A DNA stretch of 64,000 nucleotides from contig NZ_ASJA01000001.1 in NCBI RefSeq assembly GCF_000412185.1, positions 124,001 to 188,000 of the forward strand, read 5' to 3'. The position numbers were made by a program, and so were the translations under genes. This DNA comes from Euryhalocaulis caribicus (GTDB lineage: Bacteria > Pseudomonadota > Alphaproteobacteria > Caulobacterales > Maricaulaceae). Shown here piece after piece: positions 25,986 to 35,715 of this stretch (position 1 is the stretch's first letter; the number at the start of each line of letters is the position of its first letter). The notes below the pieces were generated by a model. The model saw nothing but the letters and a program-made list of their open reading frames with translations, was not told the DNA's origin and made no database searches.

Positions 25986-26720
25986 GTGAGCGAGTCGCGA
26001 ACCATAGTCCTGAACGGCCGGGAATTGCCCTATACGCTGAAGCGCAGCGCGCGGCGGCGGACCATAGGGTTCCAGATTGACCAGCATGGCCTGTCCGTCC
26101 GCGCGCCGGACCATGTCAGGGTCGGACGGATCGAACGCGCCCTGCGCCAGCGGGAAAGCTGGATCACAGAAAAGCTGACCGCCTGGCGGGCGCGTCCGCA
26201 GCGCCCCGCACCAGCCTTCGCGACTGGCGACGCCCTGCCCTTTCTGGGGCGGGAGCTGGGCCTGCGCGTGATTGATCTGGACAAGGGCGTGCGCACGCAG
26301 GTGGAGCGCGACGGCGATGTGCTGACCGTCCGCGTCGATCCGGATCTGGCCGGCGAATTGCGCGCCGCGACGGTCAAACGCGCCCTGACGCGTTGGTACA
26401 AACGCCAGGCCGAACAGGTCTATGCGCCGCTTCTGGCCGGGCACGCCCGCGCTCTTGGAAAGCCCGCGCCCAAGCTCATCGTCCGGCAGCAGGAGCGACG
26501 CTGGGGCAGTTGCGATTCCAGCGGCGTGATCCGCATGAACTGGCGGCTGATCGGGGCGGAAGAACGCCTGATAGACTATGTCTGCGCGCATGAGGCGGCG
26601 CATCTGGTCGAGTCCAATCACTCTGCGGCGTTCTGGCGCGTGGTGGCGGGACTGACCCCCGATTACCGCGACCGGGAAAAGCAGTTGCGGGAACAGCAAT
26701 TTCTCATCGTGCCGTTTTGA
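25986..26720 (+). CDS. YgjP-like zinc metallopeptidase (M48 family, DUF45)
   Basis: Protein of 244 residues. The C-terminal HEAAH (residues 202-206) with a downstream NHSAAFW supplies the zinc site HExxH..H of the YgjP/WLM group. RRWGSCDSSGVIRMNWRL is the preceding family block, and the N-terminal RSARRRTIGFQID is also typical. It starts with GTG, 21 bases after the fRMsr stop, so the two are probably one operon. The substrate is unknown. Confidence 0.9.
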   Translation: MSESRTIVLNGRELPYTLKRSARRRTIGFQIDQHGLSVRAPDHVRVGRIERALRQRESWITEKLTAWRARPQRPAPAFATGDALPFLGRELGLRVIDLDKGVRTQVERDGDVLTVRVDPDLAGELRAATVKRALTRWYKRQAEQVYAPLLAGHARALGKPAPKLIVRQQERRWGSCDSSGVIRMNWRLIGAEERLIDYVCAHEAAHLVESNHSAAFWRVVAGLTPDYRDREKQLREQQFLIVPF

Positions 26721-26872
26721 AAAAGCCTTTAAGGCGGCGCAGGAATACGTCTGTGCCACCCCGCGATTGTAATTTTTTTGTCAAATTTTAGAAAAACCCC
26801 GGAATTCAGGCCGGTCATCAAGCATATGTTTACGCGCGCCCGTCATTCTCCCGCGCGGTTTGGGAGAGGAAA

Positions 26873-28666
26873 ATGGTGCTTAAACGGACTCTGGTCGAGG
26901 CAGATCGGGCGGCGAAGCAGTGGTCGATTTCGACGACTCTGCAAAGCCAGCATCTCCGATATGTCTATATCACCGCATGGGCCTTGCCCGTTGCGGCGGC
27001 CGCCGGCTGGCTCCCTGCGCTGGTCTGGTTTGTTTTCACCATCCTGTTCGGCCTGTTTCGCGGCCATGTCGAAAAAGGCATAGGCCGGCGAAAGGACGGG
27101 CGAAACACGCAGGGCGTATTCGGCGAATGGTACACCGCCATCGCCGCCGCGACGAGCGCGGTCTGGGCGATATCGCCCATCATGGTCTGGTTGTCGGGCC
27201 ATCCCGCGGGAAAGCCCGCAGCCCTGGCTCTGGTCGCCGCCGGTTTCTTCCTGGTCATCACGCAGTTTCGCGGATCGCCAAAACGCGCCATCTGGGTGTC
27301 CAGCCCTTACGCTCTGTCAGCCGTGGTCCTGGGGCTTCTGACGTTCCGCGGCATGGAGATGGTGTTGTATTTCGCCGCGCTGGCGGCGCTGGCGCTGACC
27401 ATCGGTCATACAATCTTCCATCTGCATCTCTCTCATCGCCGGATCATCGAGTCGCAGCTTGAACAGGACCGGCTGATCGGCGAGTTGCGCAAGGCGCGCG
27501 ACGCCGCGGAGTCGGCGAACCGCGCGAAGTCGTCCTTCCTGGCCATGGTCAGCCATGAAATCCGCACTCCGCTGAACGGCGTTCTGGGCGGCGCGCAATT
27601 GCTGGAAGCCAGCGAACTGGACGACTCCCAACACAAGCTTGTGAAAATGCTGAAGTCCTCCGGGTCTTCGCTTCTGGGCATCCTGAACGACGTGCTGGAC
27701 CTGTCGAAGATCGAAGCGGAAGGCATGACGCTGGAATCGATCGAGATCGACCTGCCGGAGCTTCTGGCCGGCGCGTGCGAGATGTGGCGGCCGATGGCCG
27801 AAGAGAAGGCGCTGACTCTGACCCTCGAGGCGGGAGAACTGCCAACCCGCATTGTCGGCGATCCGACGCGCATCAATCAGGTTCTCAATAATCTGCTGTC
27901 CAACGCCATCAAGTTTACCGAAAGCGGCGGCGTGGTTATCCGGGCTGGTGCGGAGGCGCTGGACGGCGGCAAGGCCAAAGTCAGCCTGGCCATATCCGAT
28001 AGCGGGCCGGGCATTACCACCGACGTGCAGCAGCGCCTGTTCCAGCCCTTCACCCAGGCCGATGACTCCATCACCCGCCGCTTTGGCGGCACGGGGCTGG
28101 GCCTGACTATTTGCCGCCGTCTGGCGCGCCTGATGAATGGCGAGATCGACGTGGAATCGACGCCGGGCGAGGGCGCGACCTTTACCCTCAGCATCGTTTC
28201 CGCGGTCGTGGAATGGGACGGCGAAACCCGGGCCGCGGGCGCCTGCGCGACGGCGGTGACGGATTCCGACGCCTCCCTCTCCGTTCTGGTGGCCGAGGAC
28301 AACCCGGTGAACCAGCAAGTGATCGAGGCTTTCCTCAAAGGCGCCAATCATACGCTGTCCATCGCCCAGAACGGCGAAAAGGCGGTGGAGGCGGCCTCCG
28401 TCGAACGCTTTGACGTGATCCTGATGGATGTGCACATGCCGGTAATGGACGGCCTGCAGGCGGCGCGTGAAATCCGCAATGGCGGCGGCAGCAACGCGGC
28501 CACGCCGATTGTCATGCTGTCCGCCTCCGCCATGCCCGAGGAACAGCGCGCGGGCATGGAGGCGGGCGCCAACGCCTATCTGACCAAGCCGATCGAGCCG
28601 GAGAAACTGTTCGCCACGCTGGGCAAGGTCACGAACGGGGCGTCCCCGCTGGCCAAGGCGGGATAG
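26873..28666 (+). CDS. hybrid sensor histidine kinase/response regulator
   Basis: Membrane kinase of 597 residues. About five or six helices (residues 25-185) form an N-terminal sensor with no recognised input domain. A short coiled coil, HisKA with SHEIRTPLNG (phospho-His228), HATPase (N box NNLLSNAIKF, G boxes DSGPG and GGTGLGLTI) and a receiver with MDVHMPVMDG (phospho-Asp519) follow. No HPt domain or partner regulator is next to it, so it probably feeds a phosphorelay elsewhere. GGGAGAGGAAA precedes the ATG, and the upstream 152 bases contain an unusually AT-rich patch at 26765-26805. Confidence 0.93.
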   Translation: MVLKRTLVEADRAAKQWSISTTLQSQHLRYVYITAWALPVAAAAGWLPALVWFVFTILFGLFRGHVEKGIGRRKDGRNTQGVFGEWYTAIAAATSAVWAISPIMVWLSGHPAGKPAALALVAAGFFLVITQFRGSPKRAIWVSSPYALSAVVLGLLTFRGMEMVLYFAALAALALTIGHTIFHLHLSHRRIIESQLEQDRLIGELRKARDAAESANRAKSSFLAMVSHEIRTPLNGVLGGAQLLEASELDDSQHKLVKMLKSSGSSLLGILNDVLDLSKIEAEGMTLESIEIDLPELLAGACEMWRPMAEEKALTLTLEAGELPTRIVGDPTRINQVLNNLLSNAIKFTESGGVVIRAGAEALDGGKAKVSLAISDSGPGITTDVQQRLFQPFTQADDSITRRFGGTGLGLTICRRLARLMNGEIDVESTPGEGATFTLSIVSAVVEWDGETRAAGACATAVTDSDASLSVLVAEDNPVNQQVIEAFLKGANHTLSIAQNGEKAVEAASVERFDVILMDVHMPVMDGLQAAREIRNGGGSNAATPIVMLSASAMPEEQRAGMEAGANAYLTKPIEPEKLFATLGKVTNGASPLAKAG

Positions 28667-28766
28667 ATACCGGCGGGCCGCGCCGCCGCTAACCCTGATT
28701 GCTTCGGATCGTCCGGCTCGTTAGAAGGCGCTCTTTCCGCGCCTTTTCACGTGATCGGGACGATTC

Positions 28767-30428
28767 ATGGCCTCCTACCAGTACATTTTCCAGATGCACC
28801 AGATGTCCAAGACCTACGGGTCCAAGAAGGTTCTTGACGGCATCTCGCTCAGCTTCTTCCCCGACGCCAAGATCGGCGTTGTCGGCACCAACGGTTCGGG
28901 TAAATCCACCCTGCTGCGCATCATGGCGGGCGTGGATACCGAGTTTAACGGCGAGGCGCGCATCGCGGAGGGCGCGACCGCCGGCTATCTGCCTCAGGAG
29001 CCCGAGCTCGACCCCTCCAAGACGGTCTGGGAGAATGTCATCGAGGGATCGGCCGACAAGCAGCTATTCGACGAATACAACGCCATCTCCATGCAGCTCG
29101 CCGAGGATTACACCGATGAGCTGATGGAGAAGATGACGGCGTTGCAGGAGGACATCGACGCCAAGGACGCCTGGGACATCGATTCCAAGATCGAGATGGC
29201 GATGGAGGCCCTGCGCTGCCCGGACCCGGACGCCGATGTGACGCGTCTGTCGGGCGGGGAGCGCCGCCGCGTGGCGCTGTGCCGGCTGCTGCTGGCCAAG
29301 CCGGACCTGATCCTGCTGGACGAACCGACCAACCATCTGGACGCTGAATCGGTGGCGTGGCTGGAGCATTTCCTGGTCGATTATCCGGGCTCGGTCATTC
29401 TGGTGACCCATGACCGCTATTTCCTGGACAATATTACGGGCTGGACGCTGGAGCTGGATCGCGGCCACGGCGTGCCTTACGAGGGCAATTATTCCGCCTG
29501 GCTGGAACAGAAACAGAAGCGCATGGTGCAGGAAGGGCGCGAGAAGGAAGCCCGCACCAAGCAGCTGGAGCGCGAACTGGACTGGATCCGGTCTTCGCCC
29601 AAGGCCCGCCAGACCAAATCCAAGGCGCGGATCAGCGCCTATGAGGAATTGCGCAACAAGGCGGACAAGGAAGCGGTCACAACCGCGCAGATCCAGATTC
29701 CGTCCGGGCCGCGCCTTGGCGATCTGGTGGTCGAGGCCGAGAACCTCAAAAAAGGCTTTGGCGACCGACTGCTGATCGACAATCTGGATTTCAAACTGCC
29801 GCCGGGCGGCATTGTCGGCGTGATCGGGCCGAACGGGGCGGGCAAGACGACGCTGTTCCGCATGATGACCGGGCAGGATGAGCCGGACGAGGGGTCGCTT
29901 CGCGTCGGTGAAACGGTGAAGCTGGGCTATGTGGACCAGTCGCGCGACGCGCTGGATCCGGCCAAGACGGTCTGGGAAGAGATCTCCGGCGGCAATGACA
30001 TCATCGACTTGGCGGGCCGCGAAGTGCAGTCGCGCGGCTATGTTTCCTGGTTCAACTTCAAGGGCGGCGATCAGCAGAAGCCGGTCGGCAAGCTGTCCGG
30101 CGGGGAGCGCAACCGCGTGCACCTGGCCAAGACGCTGAAGTCCGGCGCCAACCTGCTGCTGCTTGACGAACCGACCAATGACCTGGACGTGGAAACGCTG
30201 AGCGCCCTGGAAACCGCGCTAGAAGACTATGCTGGCTGTGCCGTTATCATCAGCCATGACCGCTTCTTCCTGGACCGCATCGCCACCCATATCCTGGCCT
30301 TCGAGGGCGACAGCCATGTCGAGTGGTTCGAGGGCAATTTCCAGGACTATGAAGAAGACAAGAAGCGGCGCCTGGGCCCCGCGGCGGAAATCCCCAAGCG
30401 CCTGAAATTCCAGAAATTCAGCCGGTAA
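28767..30428 (+). CDS. ettA: energy-dependent translational throttle protein EttA (ABC-F)
   Basis: Soluble ABC-F ATPase of 553 residues that binds the ribosomal E site and gates the first elongation steps according to energy state. Two ATPase domains are seen: GTNGSGKST with [16 protein letters not shown], and GPNGAGKTT with [15 protein letters not shown]. The arm motif [23 protein letters not shown] and the inter-domain linker near residue 245-300 are typical. The ATG at 28767 follows a 100-base spacer. Confidence 0.95.
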   Translation: MASYQYIFQMHQMSKTYGSKKVLDGISLSFFPDAKIGVVGTNGSGKSTLLRIMAGVDTEFNGEARIAEGATAGYLPQEPELDPSKTVWENVIEGSADKQLFDEYNAISMQLAEDYTDELMEKMTALQEDIDAKDAWDIDSKIEMAMEALRCPDPDADVTRLSGGERRRVALCRLLLAKPDLILLDEPTNHLDAESVAWLEHFLVDYPGSVILVTHDRYFLDNITGWTLELDRGHGVPYEGNYSAWLEQKQKRMVQEGREKEARTKQLERELDWIRSSPKARQTKSKARISAYEELRNKADKEAVTTAQIQIPSGPRLGDLVVEAENLKKGFGDRLLIDNLDFKLPPGGIVGVIGPNGAGKTTLFRMMTGQDEPDEGSLRVGETVKLGYVDQSRDALDPAKTVWEEISGGNDIIDLAGREVQSRGYVSWFNFKGGDQQKPVGKLSGGERNRVHLAKTLKSGANLLLLDEPTNDLDVETLSALETALEDYAGCAVIISHDRFFLDRIATHILAFEGDSHVEWFEGNFQDYEEDKKRRLGPAAEIPKRLKFQKFSR

Positions 30429-30441
30429 GGCGGCGCGCGCG

Positions 30442-31032
30442 ATGATCCTCTACGGCGACTCTGGCAGCGGCAATTGCCTCAAGCCCAGATGGGTCGCCGA
30501 TTATCTCGGCCGCGATTATGAATGGCGCGAGGTCGACGTCACGTCGGGCTACACGAAAAGCGCAGAGTTTCTGGCGATCAATCCGGCCGGGCAGGTTCCC
30601 TGCCTGGTCTTCGCGGACGGCGGCGGGCATCTGGCGCAGTCCAACGCCATCATGCTGTTCCTGGCGGAAGGCTCTGACCTGATCCCGGCCGATGCGTTCG
30701 CCCGCGCCAAGATGTTCGAATGGCTGTTCTGGGAACAATACAGCCACGAACCGGCCATTGCGGTGCGGCGCTTCCAGAAGAAATATCTCGGCAAGCCCGA
30801 TAGCGAGATCGACTCCGCCCTGATGAAGAAGGGCGAGGCGGCGCTGAGCCTGATGGAAGGCCAGCTGGGCAAACACGATTATTTCGCGCCGGCCTCGCTC
30901 AGCCTCGCCGACATCGCGCTGGCCGCCTATACGCGGGTCGCGCCGGAGGGCGGGTTTGATCTTGAACCCTATCCGAAAATCCGCGACTGGCTGACCCGCG
31001 TGGAACGCAAGCTCGGCCTGGACCCGGCCTAG
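30442..31032 (+). CDS. glutathione S-transferase family protein
   Basis: Protein of 196 residues with an N-terminal thioredoxin-like domain (residues 1-78; NPAGQVPCLVFADG carries the cis-Pro, and QSNAI the glutathione-contacting Ser) and a C-terminal helical domain (SLADIALAAYTRVAPEGGFDL). The substrate is unknown. It starts 13 bases after ettA and is probably co-transcribed with it. Confidence 0.92.
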   Translation: MILYGDSGSGNCLKPRWVADYLGRDYEWREVDVTSGYTKSAEFLAINPAGQVPCLVFADGGGHLAQSNAIMLFLAEGSDLIPADAFARAKMFEWLFWEQYSHEPAIAVRRFQKKYLGKPDSEIDSALMKKGEAALSLMEGQLGKHDYFAPASLSLADIALAAYTRVAPEGGFDLEPYPKIRDWLTRVERKLGLDPA

Positions 31033-31035
31033 CCT

Positions 31036-31063
31036 GCCCGCTGCCCGCCGCCCGCCGCCCGGT
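31036..31063. repeat. heptamer tandem repeat, four units
   Basis: Four consecutive 7-bp units (GCCCGCT, GCCCGCC, GCCCGCC, GCCCGGT) between two convergent stop codons. The last unit pairs with the following GGGCG to make a small hairpin. There is no T tract, so it is not a classical terminator. Confidence 0.6.
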
Positions 31064-31069
31064 GGGCGC

Positions 31070-31654
31070 TCAGCGGTCGTGCATGCCCTTGCCATCGAGG
31101 ATGCGTGGCCGGTGTTTCTCGATCCGCGCCGTCCGCGTTTCGGATTTCCGGGCGCCGGAGAAATGCAGGATATAGCCGCGTTGGCGGCCGGGCGTCAGCG
31201 CCTCGAACGCGGCTCTGAAATCGGGATCCTCATCGAAGCAATCGACAAGCTCGTCAGGCAGTTCAGGCTCCGGCGCGGCGTCCAGCTCAAGGCCTGCTTT
31301 CTCGGCCTCGATCGCCGCTTTCACGAAGCCCTGGATCGCGCCTTTCCGTCCGGAGACGTCTTCGGTGCTGGTAAAGTGCAGGCGCCGCCCGTGGCGGGAA
31401 TTGGGGCCGGGCGCATGCAGCAGGCCGCCGGGATCGTCCAGAAGCGCGCCCTTGAAGAACATAAGCGCCAGATGGTCTTTCATGCGCTGGATAATGGCGA
31501 TGTTGCCGCCTTCGAAGCTGTAACAGGGCTTTCCCCATTTAAGCTCTTCGGTCAGCCCGCACTCGAGGAGGATTTGGCGCAGCGTGTCAGCCTCGCCTTT
31601 CCATCGCTCCGCCTGTTGAAAGGATTTGTCGAGCTGGGTGTTCCTGGCGGCCAT
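31070..31654 (-). CDS. YdeI/OmdA family protein (DUF1801 + YdeI tail)
   Basis: Cytoplasmic protein of 194 residues. The DUF1801 fold spans about residues 20-120 (LTEELKWGKPCYSFEGGNIAIIQRMKDHLALMFFKGALL). The OmdA-like tail is in the C-terminal part (LTPGRQRGYILHFSGARKSETRTARIEKHRPRILDGKG), the bacteriocin-protection YdeI signature. The biochemical role is unknown. It has no close partner gene. Confidence 0.85.
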   Translation of the reverse strand: MAARNTQLDKSFQQAERWKGEADTLRQILLECGLTEELKWGKPCYSFEGGNIAIIQRMKDHLALMFFKGALLDDPGGLLHAPGPNSRHGRRLHFTSTEDVSGRKGAIQGFVKAAIEAEKAGLELDAAPEPELPDELVDCFDEDPDFRAAFEALTPGRQRGYILHFSGARKSETRTARIEKHRPRILDGKGMHDR

Positions 31655-31740
31655 GTTTCAAGTCCCTGGCAAATGGTGCTCCGGGCACCGCAGCACAGGG
31701 AAAAGGCGGCGGGCAAGGTCCGACTGCCGCGCCGAAGGAT

Positions 31741-32520
31741 TCAGGGCCGCTCCGGCGTTTCCGGGCGGGCGCCGTAGCGGTGCTCGATCTCCACTTCGCG
31801 GCGCTCATGCGCGATGTGGTCGATATTCATGATCTCGTCGGACCGCGCCTGCTCATAGGCCCGCCGGTCCTTCATGTAACCGTCTTCATCCTCGGGCCGG
31901 GCGGCGACAGTCTGGGCTTCATCCATCGTGTCGACAGCGTTGACCCCCATCTTGGCGGCCGACAGCGCCCCGGGCAGGCGAACCGGGTTCATCAGCCCGT
32001 CTACCACGCCGCCTGAAAAGTCGCGGACATTGGTGGAGCCGCCCAGCGGCGCAACCATGTAGGGGCCGGGGGCTGTGCCCCATTTGCCCATGGTCTGGCC
32101 GAAATCCTCGCGCCGCTCATGCAGGTGGATGGCGTCGGCGACATCGAAAATGCCCAGCACGCCCACCGTGGAATTGATTGCAAAGCGCGAGGCCGCCACC
32201 CCGACCGTCGCCGGTTCGGCCTGCAACGCGCCGTTCAGGGCGTTGGTCGGTTCGCCCAGATTGGAAAACACGTTCTTGATGTGGTGCACGGTGTTGTTCG
32301 TGCCCGATTCCGCGTCATCGGACATGGTGCCGTCCACGCGATTGGCCACGGGCGCGACCACCCGCTCCGAAACGGTCTCGTTCAGGCCGTGAATCGGCCG
32401 GTTTACCCGCTCCAGCGGGTCGCCATAGGCGACGTCATGCTGTGTGGACGAGGCGCAAGCCGTCGCCCCGCACATGGCGGCGGCGCAGCATAACAGCGAT
32501 ATCGAACGGGACTGTCTCAT
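31741..32520 (-). CDS. mlaA: MlaA-family outer-membrane lipoprotein (VacJ)
   Basis: Lipoprotein of 259 residues. The signal ends in a lipobox (ATAC); then comes the MlaA core: DPLERVNRPIHGLNE, VFSNLGEPTNALNGALQ, FAINSTVGVLGIFDVA and FGQTMGKWGTAPGPYMVAPLGGSTNVRD. MlaA removes phospholipid from the outer leaflet and hands it to MlaC. No mla transport genes are adjacent. The tail after residue 205 is charged and not conserved. GGAG lies just before the ATG at 32520. Confidence 0.92.
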   Translation of the reverse strand: MRQSRSISLLCCAAAMCGATACASSTQHDVAYGDPLERVNRPIHGLNETVSERVVAPVANRVDGTMSDDAESGTNNTVHHIKNVFSNLGEPTNALNGALQAEPATVGVAASRFAINSTVGVLGIFDVADAIHLHERREDFGQTMGKWGTAPGPYMVAPLGGSTNVRDFSGGVVDGLMNPVRLPGALSAAKMGVNAVDTMDEAQTVAARPEDEDGYMKDRRAYEQARSDEIMNIDHIAHERREVEIEHRYGARPETPERP

Positions 32521-32659
32521 GGCTCCATACTTCAAACGCGCCAACGGCGGGAAAGGCGCCGGAGACGACTGATATTGCAGATTATCACATGCAGATCGGG
32601 GCCGAAAAATGACCACTGAACAGGTGTTTTATCCCACGATCTGGGCTTGCGCGATAATC

Positions 32660-32679
32660 ATATAAAGATATCTTTATAT
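32660..32679. promoter_or_regulatory. perfect 20-bp palindrome, candidate operator of the methionine operon
   Basis: ATATAAAGAT followed by its exact reverse complement, 24 bases before the ArsR-methyltransferase start. A plausible promoter (TTGCGC at 32646, 17 bases, TATCTT at 32669) overlaps it, so a bound repressor would block transcription. ArsR-family regulators bind such AT-rich palindromes. Confidence 0.7.
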
Positions 32680-32702
32680 CCCTAGACGCAACAAGGACCG
32701 GA

Positions 32703-33668
32703 ATGGACCGTTTGATCGCCACATTGCGCGCCGCCGGAGAGCCAACGCGCCTGCGCATCCTCGCCCTCCTGGGCCGGGGAGAGCTGACGGTGAGCGAAAT
32801 CGTCCAGATTCTGGGCCAGAGCCAGCCGCGCGTCAGCCGCCATATCAAGCTGCTGTCGGAAGCCGGTCTGGTTCACCGCATCCCGGAAGGCGCCTGGGTT
32901 TTCTATCGCCTGTCCGACGCGGACAGCCCCTCCCGCCGCCTGGTGGATGCGGTTACCGCGAACCTGCCGGAAGAGGACGCCGTCCTGCGGCGGGATCTGG
33001 AGCGGCTGGAGATGGTCAAGGCGCATCGCGCCGAAAATGCCGACCGCTATTTCGAGCAGGTCGCCGACGACTGGGACCGCATTCGCGCGCTGCATCTTTC
33101 CGAAGACGCCGTAGAAGACGCCATGCGCGCCCTGACCGGCAACCGGAACTTCAATTACATGGTGGATATCGGCACCGGCACCGGCCGCGTGCTGGAGCTG
33201 TTCGCCAGCCAGATCAAGCGCGGCGTCGGCGTCGATATCAATCGCGACATGCTCAGCGTCGCGCGCGCGAACCTGAGCCGCGCCGAGGCGGGCCATGTCT
33301 CGATCCAGCAGGCCGACCTTTACGCCCTGCCGTTCGAGGACAATTCGGCCGACCTGGTGACCATTCACCAGGTGCTTCACTATCTTTACGACCCCGGTCA
33401 CGCCCTGACCGAAGCGGCCCGCGTCATGACGCCGGGCGGCATCTTGCTGATCGTCGATTTCGCGCCGCATCAACTTGAATTCCTGCGCACCGAGCACCAG
33501 CACCGGCGTCTCGGCTTTTCCGATCAGGAAATCAGCGAATGGAGCAAGGCCGCGGGCCTTATTCCGATGAAGAAAAAGTCCCTGCGGCCGACGGGCTCGG
33601 GCGAACGCCTGACCGTCAAACTCTGGACATTCAAAGCCTCGGCCGACGCCGAGATGGAGACTGCTTAA
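32703..33668 (+). CDS. ArsR-family regulator fused to an S-adenosylmethionine methyltransferase domain
   Basis: Protein of 321 residues. The ArsR winged helix is at about residues 1-95 (EPTRLRILALLGRGELTVSEIVQILGQSQPRVSRHIKLL). A class I methyltransferase is at about 140-290 (MVDIGTGTGRVLELFA; NSADLVTIHQVLHYLYDP). It has no metal-binding ELCVCDL motif. Its position as first gene before metF and metH suggests it senses SAM or S-adenosylhomocysteine and represses the methionine operon, like SahR-type regulators. Its stop overlaps the metF start by one base. AAGGA precedes the ATG. Confidence 0.88.
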   Translation: MDRLIATLRAAGEPTRLRILALLGRGELTVSEIVQILGQSQPRVSRHIKLLSEAGLVHRIPEGAWVFYRLSDADSPSRRLVDAVTANLPEEDAVLRRDLERLEMVKAHRAENADRYFEQVADDWDRIRALHLSEDAVEDAMRALTGNRNFNYMVDIGTGTGRVLELFASQIKRGVGVDINRDMLSVARANLSRAEAGHVSIQQADLYALPFEDNSADLVTIHQVLHYLYDPGHALTEAARVMTPGGILLIVDFAPHQLEFLRTEHQHRRLGFSDQEISEWSKAAGLIPMKKKSLRPTGSGERLTVKLWTFKASADAEMETA

Positions 33669-34594
33669 TGACTGACCTTGGACCTGTCGCCCTCGCCGCC
33701 GTCGAGGATCGCGGACGGCCCGACGTATCCTTCGAGTTCTTTCCGCCCAAGACCGACAAGGCGGAGGAGCGTCTGTGGGACGCGATCCGCAAGCTGGAAA
33801 CGCTCAATCCGCGTTTCGTGTCGGTGACCTATGGCGCCGGCGGCTCCACCCGCGACCGCACGCACCGCACGGTGAAGCGGATCAAGGACGAGACAACGCT
33901 GACGCCCGCCGCCCATCTGACCTGCGTCGACGCCTCGAAAGACGAAGTGGACGCGGTGGTGAAGGATTACTGGGAGGCCGGTATCCGCCACATCGTCGCC
34001 CTGCGCGGCGACCCGGCGGGCGGCATCGACGACAAGTTCGTCGCCCATCCGGAAGGCTACAAGAACGCCACGGAGCTGGTGAAGGGAATCAAGGCGATTG
34101 GCGATTTCGAGGTCAGCGTCGCGGCCTATCCGGAAGTGCATCCGGAATCGCCGCACATGGATCACGAGATCGACGTCCTGAAGCAGAAGATCGACGCCGG
34201 GGCTGACCGGGCGATCACGCAGTTCTTCTTCGACGCCGAATGCTTCATCCAGTTCCATGACCGCTGCCGCAAGGCCGGTATCGAGATTCCCATCGTGCCG
34301 GGCGTGATGCTGCAGCCCAATTTCAACGGCCTGAAGAAGATGGCCGGCATGTGCGGGGCCAAGATCCCGGACTGGTACGACACGCTTTATGAGGGCCTCG
34401 ACGAGGACAAGGACACGCGCCAGCTCCTGGCCGCCTCCATCGCGGCGGAGTTCTGCGCCACCCTGCAGGCCGAGGGCTTCAACGAATTTCACTTCTACAC
34501 GCTGAACCGCGCTGACCTGGCCTACGCGACTTGCCGCGTGCTGGGGATGAAGCAGCAGGTCCAGCGGCGACCCATGAAGGAGGCCGCAGAATGA
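33668..34594 (+). CDS. metF: methylenetetrahydrofolate reductase
   Basis: FAD enzyme of 308 residues that makes 5-methyl-THF for methionine synthase. The core motifs are SFEFFPPKT with the catalytic Glu, SVTYGAGGSTRDRT, HLTCVDAS, RHIVALRGDP, and ITQFFFDAECFIQF. The length is normal. The start overlaps the preceding stop (TAATG), and the end overlaps the next gene (ATGA), so translation is coupled to both. Confidence 0.96.
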   Translation: MTDLGPVALAAVEDRGRPDVSFEFFPPKTDKAEERLWDAIRKLETLNPRFVSVTYGAGGSTRDRTHRTVKRIKDETTLTPAAHLTCVDASKDEVDAVVKDYWEAGIRHIVALRGDPAGGIDDKFVAHPEGYKNATELVKGIKAIGDFEVSVAAYPEVHPESPHMDHEIDVLKQKIDAGADRAITQFFFDAECFIQFHDRCRKAGIEIPIVPGVMLQPNFNGLKKMAGMCGAKIPDWYDTLYEGLDEDKDTRQLLAASIAAEFCATLQAEGFNEFHFYTLNRADLAYATCRVLGMKQQVQRRPMKEAAE

Positions 34595-35655
34595 ACCGCA
34601 AGGAACGCATCGAAAAATTCCGCGAAATCGCGAAAGAACGCATCCTGATCTTCGATGGCGCCTGGGGCACCATGATTCAGGATTACGGCTTCATTGAAGA
34701 CGATTTCCGCAACGACAAGTTCGCCGATCACCCCTGCGACCTGAAGGGCAATAACGACATCCTGTCGATTTCCCGCCCCGAGGCGCTGAAGGAAATCGCG
34801 CGCGCCTATATGGAGGCCGGCGCCGATATCATCCTGACCAACACGTTCAGCGCGACCGAGATCAGCCAGGCTGACTATGAGTGCGAACCGCATGTTCACG
34901 AGATCAATCTGAACGCCGCGAAGATCAATCGCGAAGCGGCCGACAAGATGACCGAGGAAACCCCGGACAAGCCGCGTTTCGTCGCCGGCTCCATCGGGCC
35001 GACCAACAAGACGCTGTCCCTGTCGCCGGACGTGAACAAGCCGGAATATCGCGAAATTTCGTTCGACTATCTGAAAGACGTCTACAAGGCGCAGGCCCGG
35101 GCGCTGGCCGAGGGCGAGGTCGATTTCTTCGTTGTCGAGACGATCTTCGACACGCTGAACGCCAAGGCCGCCATCGCCGCGATCATGGAGCTGGAAGAGG
35201 AAACGGGCGATCACATCCCGACCGTCCTGTCCGGCACCATCACCGACAAGTCCGGCCGCACCCTGTCCGGTCAGACGGTGGAGGCGTTCTGGCATTCGAT
35301 CCGTCACGTCAAACCGTTGATGGTCGGGCTGAACTGCGCGCTGGGCGCCGAGGACATGGAGCCCTTCCTGGCCGACCTGTCGCGCGCCGCGGACTGTCTG
35401 GTCCACGCCTATCCCAATGCTGGCCTGCCTAACGAAATGGGCGAGTATGACGAGTCGCCCGAGGCGATGTCCGAACAGCTTGGCCGCTGGGCCAAGCGCG
35501 GCCTGATCAACGCGATTGGCGGGTGCTGCGGCACAACGCCGGACCATATCCGCGCCATCGCGGAGGCGGTCGGCGGACACTCGACGCGCAGCCTTCCGGA
35601 GAAGGAAGTCGCCATGCGTCTGTCGGGGCTGGAGCCGTTCACGGCGGCGGCCTGA
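34591..35655 (+). CDS. metH: methionine synthase, homocysteine-binding subunit (N-terminal part of MetH)
   Basis: A 354-residue homocysteine S-methyltransferase module. Zinc ligands are seen in GLNCALGAED and GGCCGTTPDH (Cys312, Cys313), and the start ILIFDGAWGTMIQ is the MetH N-terminus. In E. coli this is fused to the rest of MetH; here it ends after the first module and the remaining modules are encoded 60 bases downstream. A clean stop, intergenic spacer and new ribosome site argue against a frameshift. A similar two-gene arrangement is known from some alphaproteobacteria. Confidence 0.93.
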   Translation: MNRKERIEKFREIAKERILIFDGAWGTMIQDYGFIEDDFRNDKFADHPCDLKGNNDILSISRPEALKEIARAYMEAGADIILTNTFSATEISQADYECEPHVHEINLNAAKINREAADKMTEETPDKPRFVAGSIGPTNKTLSLSPDVNKPEYREISFDYLKDVYKAQARALAEGEVDFFVVETIFDTLNAKAAIAAIMELEEETGDHIPTVLSGTITDKSGRTLSGQTVEAFWHSIRHVKPLMVGLNCALGAEDMEPFLADLSRAADCLVHAYPNAGLPNEMGEYDESPEAMSEQLGRWAKRGLINAIGGCCGTTPDHIRAIAEAVGGHSTRSLPEKEVAMRLSGLEPFTAAA

Positions 35656-35715
35656 TCGCGACGTTCGCGGGACGCCAAGGACTTTCACACGAGACCCTCA
35701 AAGGGGGCTTCGACC

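Noticed and set aside
32521-32702. Possible SAM or SAH riboswitch ahead of the methionine operon
   Set aside because: The leader after the likely promoter is only about 20 bases, too short for a riboswitch; the palindrome explains control better.
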